A stretch of DNA of 6,398 bases from an uncultured Ruminococcus sp. (GCA_902762335.1 CACWNZ010000249.1:1-6398), one strand, 5' to 3'. Positions 1-6,210 are shown, counted from the first letter of the stretch. Translations and numbers: made by a program. Notes: generated by a model from the sequence alone, not told the origin.

Positions 1-480
1 CACGCTTACACAGGCGATCAGATGATCCTTGACGGTCCTCACAGAAAGGGCGACCTCAGAAGAGCAAGAGCAGGCGCTGCTAACATCGTTCCTAATTCAA
101 CGGGCGCTGCTAAGGCTATCGGTCTTGTTATTCCTGAGCTCAACGGCAAGCTCATCGGTTCTGCTCAGCGTGTTCCTGTACCCACAGGCTCAACAACTAT
201 CCTTACGGCTGTTGTTAAGAAGGCTGACGTTACCAAGGAAGGCATCAACGCTGCTATGAAGGCTGCTGCAAGCGAGTCCTTCGGCTACAACGAGGATCCT
301 ATCGTTTCTTCTGACGTTATCGGCATGAGATTCGGTTCTCTCTTCGATGCTACCCAGACAATGGTAAGCAAGATCGCTGACGATCTCTATGAGGTACAGG
401 TCGTTTCATGGTATGACAACGAGAACAGCTACACAAGCCAGATGGTCAGAACTATCAAGTACTTCGCTGAGCTCGGCTGA
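1..480 (+). CDS. gap: Glyceraldehyde-3-phosphate dehydrogenase, C-terminal part (5' end outside window)
   Basis: This is the phosphorylating GAPDH of glycolysis, which converts glyceraldehyde-3-phosphate, phosphate and NAD(P) to 1,3-bisphosphoglycerate in the cytoplasm. The frame is open from base 1 and gives 159 residues, about half of the usual 330-340. The first codon is the His of the HAYTGDQ motif, which is the catalytic base in the family; the catalytic Cys lies upstream, outside the window. Also visible are the phosphate and substrate-binding segments DLRRARAGAANIVPNSTGAA and RVPVPTG, and the C-terminal signature SWYDNENSYT. The ATG at 22 is an internal Met, not a start. Codons are strongly biased (many GCT, GTT, AAG), unlike the GCC/GCG-rich neighbours, as expected for a highly expressed gene. 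A terminator 26 bp after the stop shows the transcript ends here, so the gene is unlikely to be cotranscribed with the lipoprotein gene. Confidence 0.97.
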   Translation, partial: HAYTGDQMILDGPHRKGDLRRARAGAANIVPNSTGAAKAIGLVIPELNGKLIGSAQRVPVPTGSTTILTAVVKKADVTKEGINAAMKAAASESFGYNEDPIVSSDVIGMRFGSLFDATQTMVSKIADDLYEVQVVSWYDNENSYTSQMVRTIKYFAELG

Positions 481-506
481 TATCATTAATAAAGATCCGA
501 AAAATT

Positions 507-537
507 GCGCCGTCCGTAAGGGCGGCGCTTTTCTTGT
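507..537 (+). terminator. Intrinsic terminator of gap
   Basis: A 9-bp GC-rich stem (507-515 with 520-528, all Watson-Crick except one G-T wobble) closes a GTAA tetraloop and is followed by TTTTCTTGT. An A-run (500-504) lies just upstream of the stem. It sits 26 bp after the gap stop codon, which is the expected place for a Rho-independent terminator. Confidence 0.88.
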
Positions 538-563
538 GTCTTTATATCCTATCTCCGTTCGGA

Positions 564-620
564 AATAAAACAAAAATTTTTTTCGCTATCCTGTAACCCT
601 CCCGTTCCTTCACGGATTAT
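564..620 (+). promoter_or_regulatory. Candidate ECF-sigma-type promoter for the lipoprotein gene
   Basis: TGTAACC at 592-598 is followed by exactly 16 bp and then GATTAT (615-620), within CGGATTATATTAG. A -35 element containing AAC with a 16-17 bp spacer is typical of ECF sigma factors; the -10 here is less typical (ECF -10 elements often contain CGTC or CGTA). An A/T-rich run at 564-583 could act as an UP element. No good TTGACA/TATAAT pair is seen in this gap. The predicted start would leave a 5' leader of about 75-80 nt before the ATG at 705. This is inference from motif and position only. Confidence 0.42.
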
Positions 621-652
621 ATTAGTGAAAGGACTTGAGAACGGCAAGGCTC

Positions 653-680
653 TCGGGTCATAAATGAAATATTCGGGTCA
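653..680 (+). repeat. Short direct repeat TCGGGTCA, two copies 20 bp apart
   Basis: TCGGGTCA occurs at 653-660 and again at 673-680, exactly 20 bp apart and so on the same face of the helix, in the leader of the lipoprotein gene. The palindrome TCCCGGGA follows at 683-690. Its CCCG can pair with CGGG of either repeat copy, so a small hairpin (674-677 with 684-687) could form just upstream of the ribosome binding site. Function is unknown; chance is possible for an 8-bp repeat. Confidence 0.4.
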
Positions 681-692
681 AATCCCGGGAAC

Positions 693-696
693 GGAG
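693..696 (+). promoter_or_regulatory. RBS that sets the lipoprotein start at 705
   Basis: GGAG at 693-696 lies 8 nt before the ATG at 705. The longer frame from GTG 696 would start inside this RBS and would put three extra residues (MII) before the normal MKKK signal-peptide start, so ATG 705 is preferred. Confidence 0.75.
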
Positions 697-704
697 TGAT
701 CATT

Positions 705-2141
705 ATGAAAAAGAAGATAATCTATGCAGCGATCTGTTCGGCACTCGGTGCCTGTGTGCTCATGACTTCAGCAGGCTGTTCGGCAGGAGCCGCGGACGAA
801 AACCGGACCGATATGGTAAATGACGTTAAAAGCTCGGGCGTTATCAAGTCCGATTCCGTCGAAACGGTAAGGCTCTCCGACAGGACGGAAAATCCCTTTG
901 AGGTCGCTGAGGAAAAAACCAACGGCGGAGATACCTGCTCCGACGATAACGGCTGTGACGAGCCGACCGCAGATCAGGGTACGGCGGGAGCAGCGACGGG
1001 CAACGATGCCCTGACGTCAGACAGGGGCGCAGCAAGACCCGCCGAGCTGACCGATGAGGAGATAAGCGCTATCGGCAGCAGGAAATTCGGGGACGTTTTC
1101 GGCAGCAATGCGAACGGCAACACAGCCAAAAAGACGAAGCTTCAGACGAATGTATTTGACAAGCTCACGGGCGATAATATCCACTTTGCGGTAATGGAAT
1201 ACGCGTGCGCGGGCTGCGGCGAATACGGTAATACCGCAAGCTCGGCAAGGGCCGAGCTGCAGAGACAGGGCGACAGACAGGCGATCACCATAGAATACGA
1301 TTTCGGCAGTGACAGCTATTCCGATACGACTATAATCAAGGACGGCAAGGTTTACGAGCTTGATAATATCGAAAAGACCTACTATACCGACGAGCTCTGC
1401 ATGGGCGACCTTGATACGGCGGCATTTATAGGCGATTTTGAAAACTGCTTCAGCTTTGCGCCGTCGCTTGAGGGTACTATGGAAATAAAGGGAGCGCCCG
1501 TCGCCTACGAGGTCTATGACCTTTACGGCTGCAAGTTGGCGGTCTATTTCCTCAGAGACGACTACTGCAAGGTCGAGATGTATGACGGCATGAGCGGGCT
1601 TCTCTGCGGATATGAGACTATCACCCTTGATATGCCGATAAACGAGGCTCTGTTCGATATTCCTGCGGATTACACCGAGGACAAGGACCTCTGCGACGGC
1701 TACGATGACCTCGATGATACGGCAGATGAGGACGACGAGGACGAGCCGCAGTGGGGCAGCTTCAAGCCCGACGAATATGATTGGAATGATCTCTATAACG
1801 GCAGCTTCGACCCCGAGCAGATAGCCGGCAATTATTCCTATGACCGTGACGCTCTTGAGAACTATCTCAAGGAATCACGCACCTATCTTGACGGTCTTTA
1901 TCAGCAGCTTTACGGCTATCTTTACGGCGAAAACGGCTTTTCCGGCGGCGGACAGTATAATTTGCCTTTCCCTGTGGGAGATGACCTTGATGATGACTTC
2001 GACTACGACGACTTCGATGACGATGACTTTGGCGATGATGACTTCGACGATGATGATTTCGACGACGATGACACAGATAACGACAGCGGCTTTATAACCG
2101 ATCAGAAGCCTTCTGCAGCTCCCCGCACCTCAAGAAAATAA
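705..2141 (+). CDS. Secreted lipoprotein with probable LolA-like domain and Asp/Phe-rich C-terminal tail, function unknown
   Basis: I do not recognise a named family. The protein has 478 residues from ATG 705. It starts with a lipoprotein signal peptide: MKKK, a hydrophobic core at about 5-20, and a lipobox-like MTSAGC with the lipidated Cys at 25 (Ser at -3 is not the preferred Leu). Residues 26-145 are a low-complexity, acidic linker. Residues about 147-325 look like one beta-rich domain (TTIIKDGKVYELDNIEKTYY, then CKVEMYDGMSGLLCGYETI, ending FDIPADYTED), which resembles LolA/LppX-like folds found in Clostridia lipoproteins; this is an inference. A first acidic stretch at 330-347 leads to a Tyr-rich segment (about 356-420, DGLYQQLYGYLYGENG). 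Residues 426-460 are nearly all Asp with Phe about every fifth position. After Cys25 there are ten more cysteines, including a CAGC pair at 168-171. It is likely anchored on the outer face of the membrane, and may bind metal cations or sense envelope state. It stands alone, possibly under an ECF-like promoter, and its last 40 bp overlap ptsI on the other strand. Confidence 0.85.
   Translation: MKKKIIYAAICSALGACVLMTSAGCSAGAADENRTDMVNDVKSSGVIKSDSVETVRLSDRTENPFEVAEEKTNGGDTCSDDNGCDEPTADQGTAGAATGNDALTSDRGAARPAELTDEEISAIGSRKFGDVFGSNANGNTAKKTKLQTNVFDKLTGDNIHFAVMEYACAGCGEYGNTASSARAELQRQGDRQAITIEYDFGSDSYSDTTIIKDGKVYELDNIEKTYYTDELCMGDLDTAAFIGDFENCFSFAPSLEGTMEIKGAPVAYEVYDLYGCKLAVYFLRDDYCKVEMYDGMSGLLCGYETITLDMPINEALFDIPADYTEDKDLCDGYDDLDDTADEDDEDEPQWGSFKPDEYDWNDLYNGSFDPEQIAGNYSYDRDALENYLKESRTYLDGLYQQLYGYLYGENGFSGGGQYNLPFPVGDDLDDDFDYDDFDDDDFGDDDFDDDDFDDDDTDNDSGFITDQKPSAAPRTSRK
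1980..2084 (+). repeat. Asp/Phe pentapeptide repeat region (DDDDF type)
   Basis: Residues 426-460 of the lipoprotein consist of about six DDDDF-like units with a 15-bp DNA period (for example DDFDDDDFGDDDFDDDDF). GAT and GAC codons are mixed between units, so the DNA repeat is diverged while the protein repeat is kept. That suggests selection on the protein rather than a very recent slippage expansion. Such acidic repeats can bind calcium or other cations, but no canonical EF-hand or RTX motif is seen. Confidence 0.8.
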
Positions 2142-3796
2142 TATCTAGTTTCAAGCTTCATGGCTTCTGTTGCGACCTCGTCTGCCCTTTCCTTCGTCCA
2201 TGAGGCTATGTTCTTTCTCAGTCTGAGCACCGAGGGTGCAGACACGCTGAATTCAGTCAGCCCGAAGGAGATGAGCAGCGGTGTCATGAGCGGGTCTGCG
2301 GCAGCTTCACCGCACATTCCTACGGGTATGCCCTCTTTAGCGGCGCACTCTATCGTGCGCCTTATCATTCTGAGAACGCTCGGCTGCATGACCGAGTAGA
2401 GATAGGCGACGTTGCCGTTGCCCCTGTCGCATGCCATCGTGTAGCCTGTAAGATCGTTTGTGCCGATGCTGAAGAAGTCGCTCTCCTTTGCAAGAACATC
2501 GGCTATCACCGCCGCCGCGGCTGTCTCTACCATAATGCCGACCTTGATGTTCTCATCAAAGGCTATGCCCTCCTCCCGCAGCTCGTCCTTCATCTCTTCA
2601 ACGAGGAGCCTTCCTGCGCGCACCTCCTCAACGCAGGTTATCAGCGGGAACATTATGCTGACGTTTCCATAGGCGCTGGCGCGGAGTATCGCCCTTAGCT
2701 GTGTTCTGAACAGTCCCCTGTATTTAAGGCAGTACCTTATAGCCCTGAAGCCCATAAAGGGGTTGTCCTCCTTTTCAAGTCCGAGATAGGGTATCTCCTT
2801 ATCGCCGCCGATGTCGAGAGTTCTGATGATTAGCGGTCTGTCCTTGAGTATAAGAGCCGCTTTTTTATATGCATCGAACTGCTCGTCCTCTGTCGGAACA
2901 GAGGTCTTGTCCATAAAGAGGAACTCCGTTCTGAACAGACCTACGCCCTCGCCGTCGTTCTCGACCGCCTTTGCAGCGTCATCGGGCTTCCCGATGTTGC
3001 ATACGAGCTCATATTTTGTGCCGTCCGCCGAGACTGTGGGCTTTCCTCTGTACTGCTCAAGCTCCGCCTTTTCTTTGACAAAGCGTTCGCGCTTTGCGAT
3101 ATACTCGTTGAGCTCCGATTCTACGGGAGAAACAATGACCTCTCCGGTCTTGCCGTCGCATATAACGGTATCGCCGCCCATTATAGACATCAAAGCGCCG
3201 TCAACGCTCATTACCGCGGGAATTTCAAGCACTCTTGCAAGAATAGCGCTGTGAGAGGTCGTACTGCCTGTTTCGGCAATAATGCCTGCCACGTTTTCCT
3301 TCTTTATCTCGGCTATCATAGACGGGGTCAGCTCTTTTACGACTATGATGCTGCCCTCGGGCGCATCGCTGATCTTAACTTCATCTATGCCCAGAAGCAC
3401 GCTCAGCATACCCGCCTTTACGTCGCGGACGTCTGCGGCTCTCTGCCTTGTCAGGTCGTCGTCCGCCGCAGAAAAGATCGATATGAACATATCGCACATC
3501 TGCTCAAGAGACGACTCGGCGCACTGACCGCCGCCTATAAGCTTCTCTATCTCACCGGTCAGGAAGGGATCCTCGATAAGACTGATATGCCCGAGCATTA
3601 TTTCGGCTTCCTTTTCGCCCGCAGAGCTTCTCAGCGCCTCCGCCTGCTTTTTTGTAGCTGCAACGGCATCTCTGAATCTCTGTATCTCAGCCTGCGGCTC
3701 GGTTATCGTCACGGGAGTATATTCGAGGGAATGTTCCTCTATGAGCAGCGCCTTTCCTATCCCTATACCTGCCGATACTCCTGTTCCTTTAAGCAT
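2102..3796 (-). CDS. ptsI: PTS Enzyme I (phosphoenolpyruvate-protein phosphotransferase)
   Basis: This cytoplasmic enzyme takes phosphate from PEP and passes it to HPr, the first step of all PTS sugar uptake. It has 564 residues from ATG 3796, a normal length (usually 540-575). The N-terminal half holds the HPr-binding helical region and the phosphohistidine swivel domain, with the active His at 182 in GSTTSHSAILAR. The C-terminal PEP-binding barrel shows GLFRTEFLF (Arg289), IIRTLDIGGDKE (Arg325), FFSIGTNDLTGYT (Asn447, Asp448) and GMCGEAAADP (Cys495). Two signature positions differ from the usual: Ser instead of Gly/Ala in GSTTSH, and Gly instead of Gln in NDLTGYT. GTG codons at 3808 and 3805 extend the frame, but they lie inside the RBS. 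The gene is last in the operon, 49 bp after ptsH, and its last codons lie antisense to the end of the lipoprotein gene. Confidence 0.97.
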   Translation of the reverse strand: MLKGTGVSAGIGIGKALLIEEHSLEYTPVTITEPQAEIQRFRDAVAATKKQAEALRSSAGEKEAEIMLGHISLIEDPFLTGEIEKLIGGGQCAESSLEQMCDMFISIFSAADDDLTRQRAADVRDVKAGMLSVLLGIDEVKISDAPEGSIIVVKELTPSMIAEIKKENVAGIIAETGSTTSHSAILARVLEIPAVMSVDGALMSIMGGDTVICDGKTGEVIVSPVESELNEYIAKRERFVKEKAELEQYRGKPTVSADGTKYELVCNIGKPDDAAKAVENDGEGVGLFRTEFLFMDKTSVPTEDEQFDAYKKAALILKDRPLIIRTLDIGGDKEIPYLGLEKEDNPFMGFRAIRYCLKYRGLFRTQLRAILRASAYGNVSIMFPLITCVEEVRAGRLLVEEMKDELREEGIAFDENIKVGIMVETAAAAVIADVLAKESDFFSIGTNDLTGYTMACDRGNGNVAYLYSVMQPSVLRMIRRTIECAAKEGIPVGMCGEAAADPLMTPLLISFGLTEFSVSAPSVLRLRKNIASWTKERADEVATEAMKLETRYYFLEVRGAAEGF

Positions 3797-3800
3797 TTCT

Positions 3801-3809
3801 ATCACCACC
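3801..3809 (-). promoter_or_regulatory. RBS deciding the ptsI start
   Basis: On the minus strand GGTGGTGAT matches the ideal GGAGGTGAT complement of the 16S rRNA end with one mismatch. Its GGTGG core lies 8 nt before ATG 3796. The two in-frame GTG codons (3808, 3805) are part of this site and so are unlikely to be starts. The region just upstream is very A/T-rich (3811-3828), which should keep the site unstructured. Confidence 0.7.
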
Positions 3810-3845
3810 GGAAATTATTATATTATTTCATACTATCGGTCCGTA

Positions 3846-4109
3846 TTATTCGCCAAAGCCGTTCTGTATCATTTCCGCCGCAGCGGCGAGGGCTTCGTTT
3901 TCCTGATCGCCGTCGCATACGAGCTCGATCTCGCTGCCGCACTTCATGCACGCCGCCATGAGATTGAGGGGGCTCTTCGCGTTGTACTCATTTCCGTTGA
4001 ATTTTATGAATACCTTGCACGGGAACTTAGCCATTGCTCCCGCAAATACCGATGCAGGCCTCATGTGGAAGCCCTGAGCGTTTGTGATAACGAGTGCCTT
4101 TGATACCAT
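3846..4109 (-). CDS. ptsH: HPr phosphocarrier protein
   Basis: HPr carries phosphate from Enzyme I to the EIIA domain of the sugar permease. From ATG 4109 it has 87 residues, the usual length, and the active His falls at residue 15 in GFHMRPASVF, exactly the canonical position. The regulatory serine of Gram-positive HPr is present at residue 46 (NAKSPLNLMAA), so HPr kinase/phosphorylase control and catabolite repression are possible. However, residue 47 is Pro and 49 is Asn, where the common Bacillus-type motif has Ile and Gly. An upstream in-frame ATG at 4115 is only 2 nt from the RBS and would move His to 17, so it is not preferred. The gene lies 62 bp after fruA and 49 bp before ptsI, in one operon. 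Confidence 0.97.
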   Translation of the reverse strand: MVSKALVITNAQGFHMRPASVFAGAMAKFPCKVFIKFNGNEYNAKSPLNLMAACMKCGSEIELVCDGDQENEALAAAAEMIQNGFGE

Positions 4110-4117
4110 AACCATCT

Positions 4118-4124
4118 CTCCTTT
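4118..4124 (-). promoter_or_regulatory. RBS deciding the ptsH start
   Basis: AAAGGAG on the minus strand ends 8 nt before ATG 4109 but only 2 nt before ATG 4115. Spacing supports 4109, in agreement with the canonical His15 numbering. Confidence 0.75.
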
Positions 4125-4155
4125 GCAGTATTGTCAGTGTCACTGTTTGCGATCG
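4124..4155 (-). promoter_or_regulatory. Palindromes and shared leader motif in the fruA-ptsH gap
   Basis: The 62-bp gap contains an 11-bp interrupted palindrome CAGTG-T-CACTG (4135-4145) and the perfect palindrome CGATCG (4150-4155). It overlaps the motif TGCAGTATTGTCAGT (plus-strand reading, 4124-4138), which recurs before fruA. No U-run follows on the minus strand, so it is not an intrinsic terminator. It could be an operator or an RNA processing or stability element; no function can be assigned. Confidence 0.35.
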
Positions 4156-4171
4156 TTCCCGAAATAAGATA

Positions 4172-6178
4172 CTATTCGGTTTTTTTCTTCTTTTCCTTGC
4201 CTATCGGGCGCTTAAGCAGGGCAAGCATGAACATACCCGCCAAAGAGCCTATGACCAGGGCAAGCAGATACAGGAACGGGCTGCCTATGGTCGCTATTAC
4301 AAAGATACCTCCGTGCGGAGCCATAAGAGTACAGCCGAATACCCACGAAAGACCGCCCGCCGCCGCAGAGCCTATAACGCACGAGGGGATGACCTTCAGC
4401 GGATATGAGGCCGCGTAGGGTATTGCGCCCTCGGTGATGAACGACAGACCCATCGCTATGTTTACGGCGCCGTTCTTTCTCTCGTCGGGAGTCCATCTGC
4501 TGCGGAAAATAAGAGTTGAAAGAGCTATTGCAAGAGGCGGTACCATGCCGCCGATCATAACGGACGCCATGATCTGATAGCAGGTCGTCTGAACGGCAGG
4601 ATCTGCGGTCTGAGCCGCAGTGGTAAGCATACCCGTGCCGAAAACGTAAGCCGCCTTATTGAACGGACCGCCCATATCTATAGCCATCATTCCGCCGAGT
4701 ATGCAGCCGAGAAGTATGCCGAGATTGTTGTCGTTCAGCCAGATAAGTCCGTCGTTGAGTCCCGTATTTATTACGCCCATAACGGGATTTACGGCGCACA
4801 TCATAACGCCGACTATGCCGAGTCCCGCAAGGGGATAGATCAGAACGGGCTTGATGCCCTCAAGTGCGCGCGGGAACTTTTCGCAGAGCTTCTCAAAGAG
4901 CTTCATAAGCAGACCCGCAAGGAAGCCCGCAAGAAGAGCGCCTAAAAAGCCCGAGGGAATGGCGTCTTTTGCCGAGGGGTTGGTAAAGGTAGCGCCGTTC
5001 TTAGCCAGAAGACCGCCCACTATACCGACGAGAAGTCCGGGTCTGTCGGCAATGGACATTGCTATGAAGCCCGCAAGCACGGGAAGCATGAAGTCGAACG
5101 CAAAGCCGCCTATAGACTTGAACCATGCCGCCGCGGGATTTACCGAGCCGAAGTTACCGTTGCCCGCAGCCTCAACACCGCTGAAGGTGTCTATCATAAA
5201 GGCTATAGCTATGAAGATGCCGCCCGCAACTACAAAGGGCAGCATATGTGAAACGCCGTTCATAAGGTGCTTGTAGAGCCTTCTTCCAAAGCTCTCGCCG
5301 CCTGCGCCCGCGCCCTGATCGGTCTGCTTTTTGTCCGACCTGAAGATCGGGGCTTCCTTATTGATTATCTTGTTTATGAGCTGCTCGGGCTTGTGTATGC
5401 CGTCCGCGACCTTGGTAGAGAAAACCGGCTTGCCGTCAAATCTTGCGGTCTCTACGCTCTTGTCGGCGGCGATGATTATGCCGTCGCAGTTTTTTATCTC
5501 CTCGGGCGTAAGGGCGTTTTTAACGCCGCCCGAACCGTTTGTTTCAACCTTTATCGTTATGCCCATTTTTTCGGCAGCCTTATTCAGAGCCTCGGCAGCC
5601 ATATAGGTATGAGCTATGCCCGTAGGACAGGCTGTTACTGCAAGCACCCTTATTGCGCCCTTGCCTTCAGCCTTTTTAGGAGCAGGCTCTTCCTTTTTGA
5701 GCTGCACCTTTTCCTCCGGGAATTTCTCGGTCTCCTTATCGTCAAGCAGCTTGAGGAACTCCTCTGCATTGGCAGCCGCCTTAAGCTTAGACGTAAGCTC
5801 CATATCCATAAGAAGCTGCATGAGCCTTGCAAGCACCTCAAGGTGAACGTCGCCGTCCGTGGTAGCGGCTATCATGAAGATAAGCTTGCAGGGGTCGCCG
5901 TCCGGCGAGCCGTAGTCCACTCCGTCAGGGACCGTGATCGCAGCAAGAGCAGGCTTTTTGACAGCCTCGCTCTTTGCATGGGGTATGGCTATCTCCATTC
6001 CTATAGCGGTGGTGCCCATTTCCTCACGCTTGAGTATGCCTTCTTTGAATGCTGCCCTGTCCTTGAGATTACCGCATTTTTCGTGCAGAGAGACAAGCTT
6101 TTCTATCGCTCCGGCTTTATCCTTGACCTTTGCGCCTATCTCTATGCCTTCTTTTTTCAGCAGGTCGGTTATCCGCAT
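4172..6178 (-). CDS. fruA: Fructose-type PTS permease, fused EIIA-EIIB-EIIC
   Basis: This membrane permease imports a sugar, most likely fructose, and phosphorylates it (usually to fructose 1-phosphate). It has 668 residues, slightly above the common 620-650, the extra being in linkers. EIIA spans about 1-148, with the phosphorylated His67 in GMEIAIPHAKSEAV and a second conserved His112. A Lys/Glu/Pro-rich linker (149-174) leads to EIIB (about 175-275), with the phosphorylated Cys184 in TACPTGIAHTYMAAEAL. A Gly-rich linker precedes EIIC (about 298-655), which has many hydrophobic segments and fructose-family motifs: NGVSHMLPFVVAGG, DMGGPFNKAAYVFG and EGAIPYAASYPLKVIPS (EGAIP at 583-587). It ends in a basic KEKKKKTE tail. 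ATG 6178 follows a strong RBS. It lies 39 bp downstream of the DeoR-family gene and upstream of ptsH and ptsI. Fructose is inferred from family motifs; a related hexose such as mannose cannot be excluded. Confidence 0.96.
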   Translation of the reverse strand: MRITDLLKKEGIEIGAKVKDKAGAIEKLVSLHEKCGNLKDRAAFKEGILKREEMGTTAIGMEIAIPHAKSEAVKKPALAAITVPDGVDYGSPDGDPCKLIFMIAATTDGDVHLEVLARLMQLLMDMELTSKLKAAANAEEFLKLLDDKETEKFPEEKVQLKKEEPAPKKAEGKGAIRVLAVTACPTGIAHTYMAAEALNKAAEKMGITIKVETNGSGGVKNALTPEEIKNCDGIIIAADKSVETARFDGKPVFSTKVADGIHKPEQLINKIINKEAPIFRSDKKQTDQGAGAGGESFGRRLYKHLMNGVSHMLPFVVAGGIFIAIAFMIDTFSGVEAAGNGNFGSVNPAAAWFKSIGGFAFDFMLPVLAGFIAMSIADRPGLLVGIVGGLLAKNGATFTNPSAKDAIPSGFLGALLAGFLAGLLMKLFEKLCEKFPRALEGIKPVLIYPLAGLGIVGVMMCAVNPVMGVINTGLNDGLIWLNDNNLGILLGCILGGMMAIDMGGPFNKAAYVFGTGMLTTAAQTADPAVQTTCYQIMASVMIGGMVPPLAIALSTLIFRSRWTPDERKNGAVNIAMGLSFITEGAIPYAASYPLKVIPSCVIGSAAAGGLSWVFGCTLMAPHGGIFVIATIGSPFLYLLALVIGSLAGMFMLALLKRPIGKEKKKKTE

Positions 6179-6184
6179 TTTCAG

Positions 6185-6192
6185 CCCTCCTT
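6185..6192 (-). promoter_or_regulatory. Strong RBS of fruA
   Basis: AAGGAGGG on the minus strand lies 6 nt before ATG 6178, a near-perfect Shine-Dalgarno sequence at good spacing. It fixes the fruA start and implies high translation. Confidence 0.8.
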
Positions 6193-6195
6193 CTC

Positions 6196-6210
6196 TGTAG
6201 TATTGTCGGT
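6196..6210 (-). repeat. Leader motif shared with the fruA-ptsH gap
   Basis: TGTAGTATTGTCGGT (plus-strand reading) matches TGCAGTATTGTCAGT at 4124-4138 in 13 of 15 positions. In both places it sits directly upstream of the RBS, and the upstream gene ends in ACCGAATAG. A weaker relative (10 of 15) is at 3826-3840 before ptsI. Either a duplicated leader or a shared regulatory element is possible. Confidence 0.4.

Noticed and set aside
696..704. GTG 696 as start of the lipoprotein
   Set aside because: It overlaps the GGAG RBS; ATG 705 has proper spacing and gives the usual MKKK start.
1011..1020. Perfect palindrome CTGACGTCAG
   Set aside because: It lies well inside the lipoprotein coding frame with no partner site; a 10-bp palindrome can occur by chance.
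1840..2097. 85-codon plus-strand frame with Met/Thr repeats
   Set aside because: It is the shifted reading of the GATGAC repeats of the lipoprotein tail and has no independent support.
3817..3822. TATAAT on the minus strand before ptsI as an internal promoter
   Set aside because: No acceptable -35 hexamer is found 16-18 bp upstream (TACGGA at 17 bp matches only 2 of 6). The A/T-rich run is better explained as an unstructured RBS leader.
3251..3961. 236-codon open frame on the plus strand across ptsI and ptsH
   Set aside because: It is antisense to two certain genes, its composition is rich in Arg, Ser, Tyr and Cys without a domain, and it has no RBS; it is a shadow frame.
4131..6200. Several plus-strand frames of 76-141 codons opposite fruA
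   Set aside because: They are antisense shadows of a continuous, motif-complete fruA gene.
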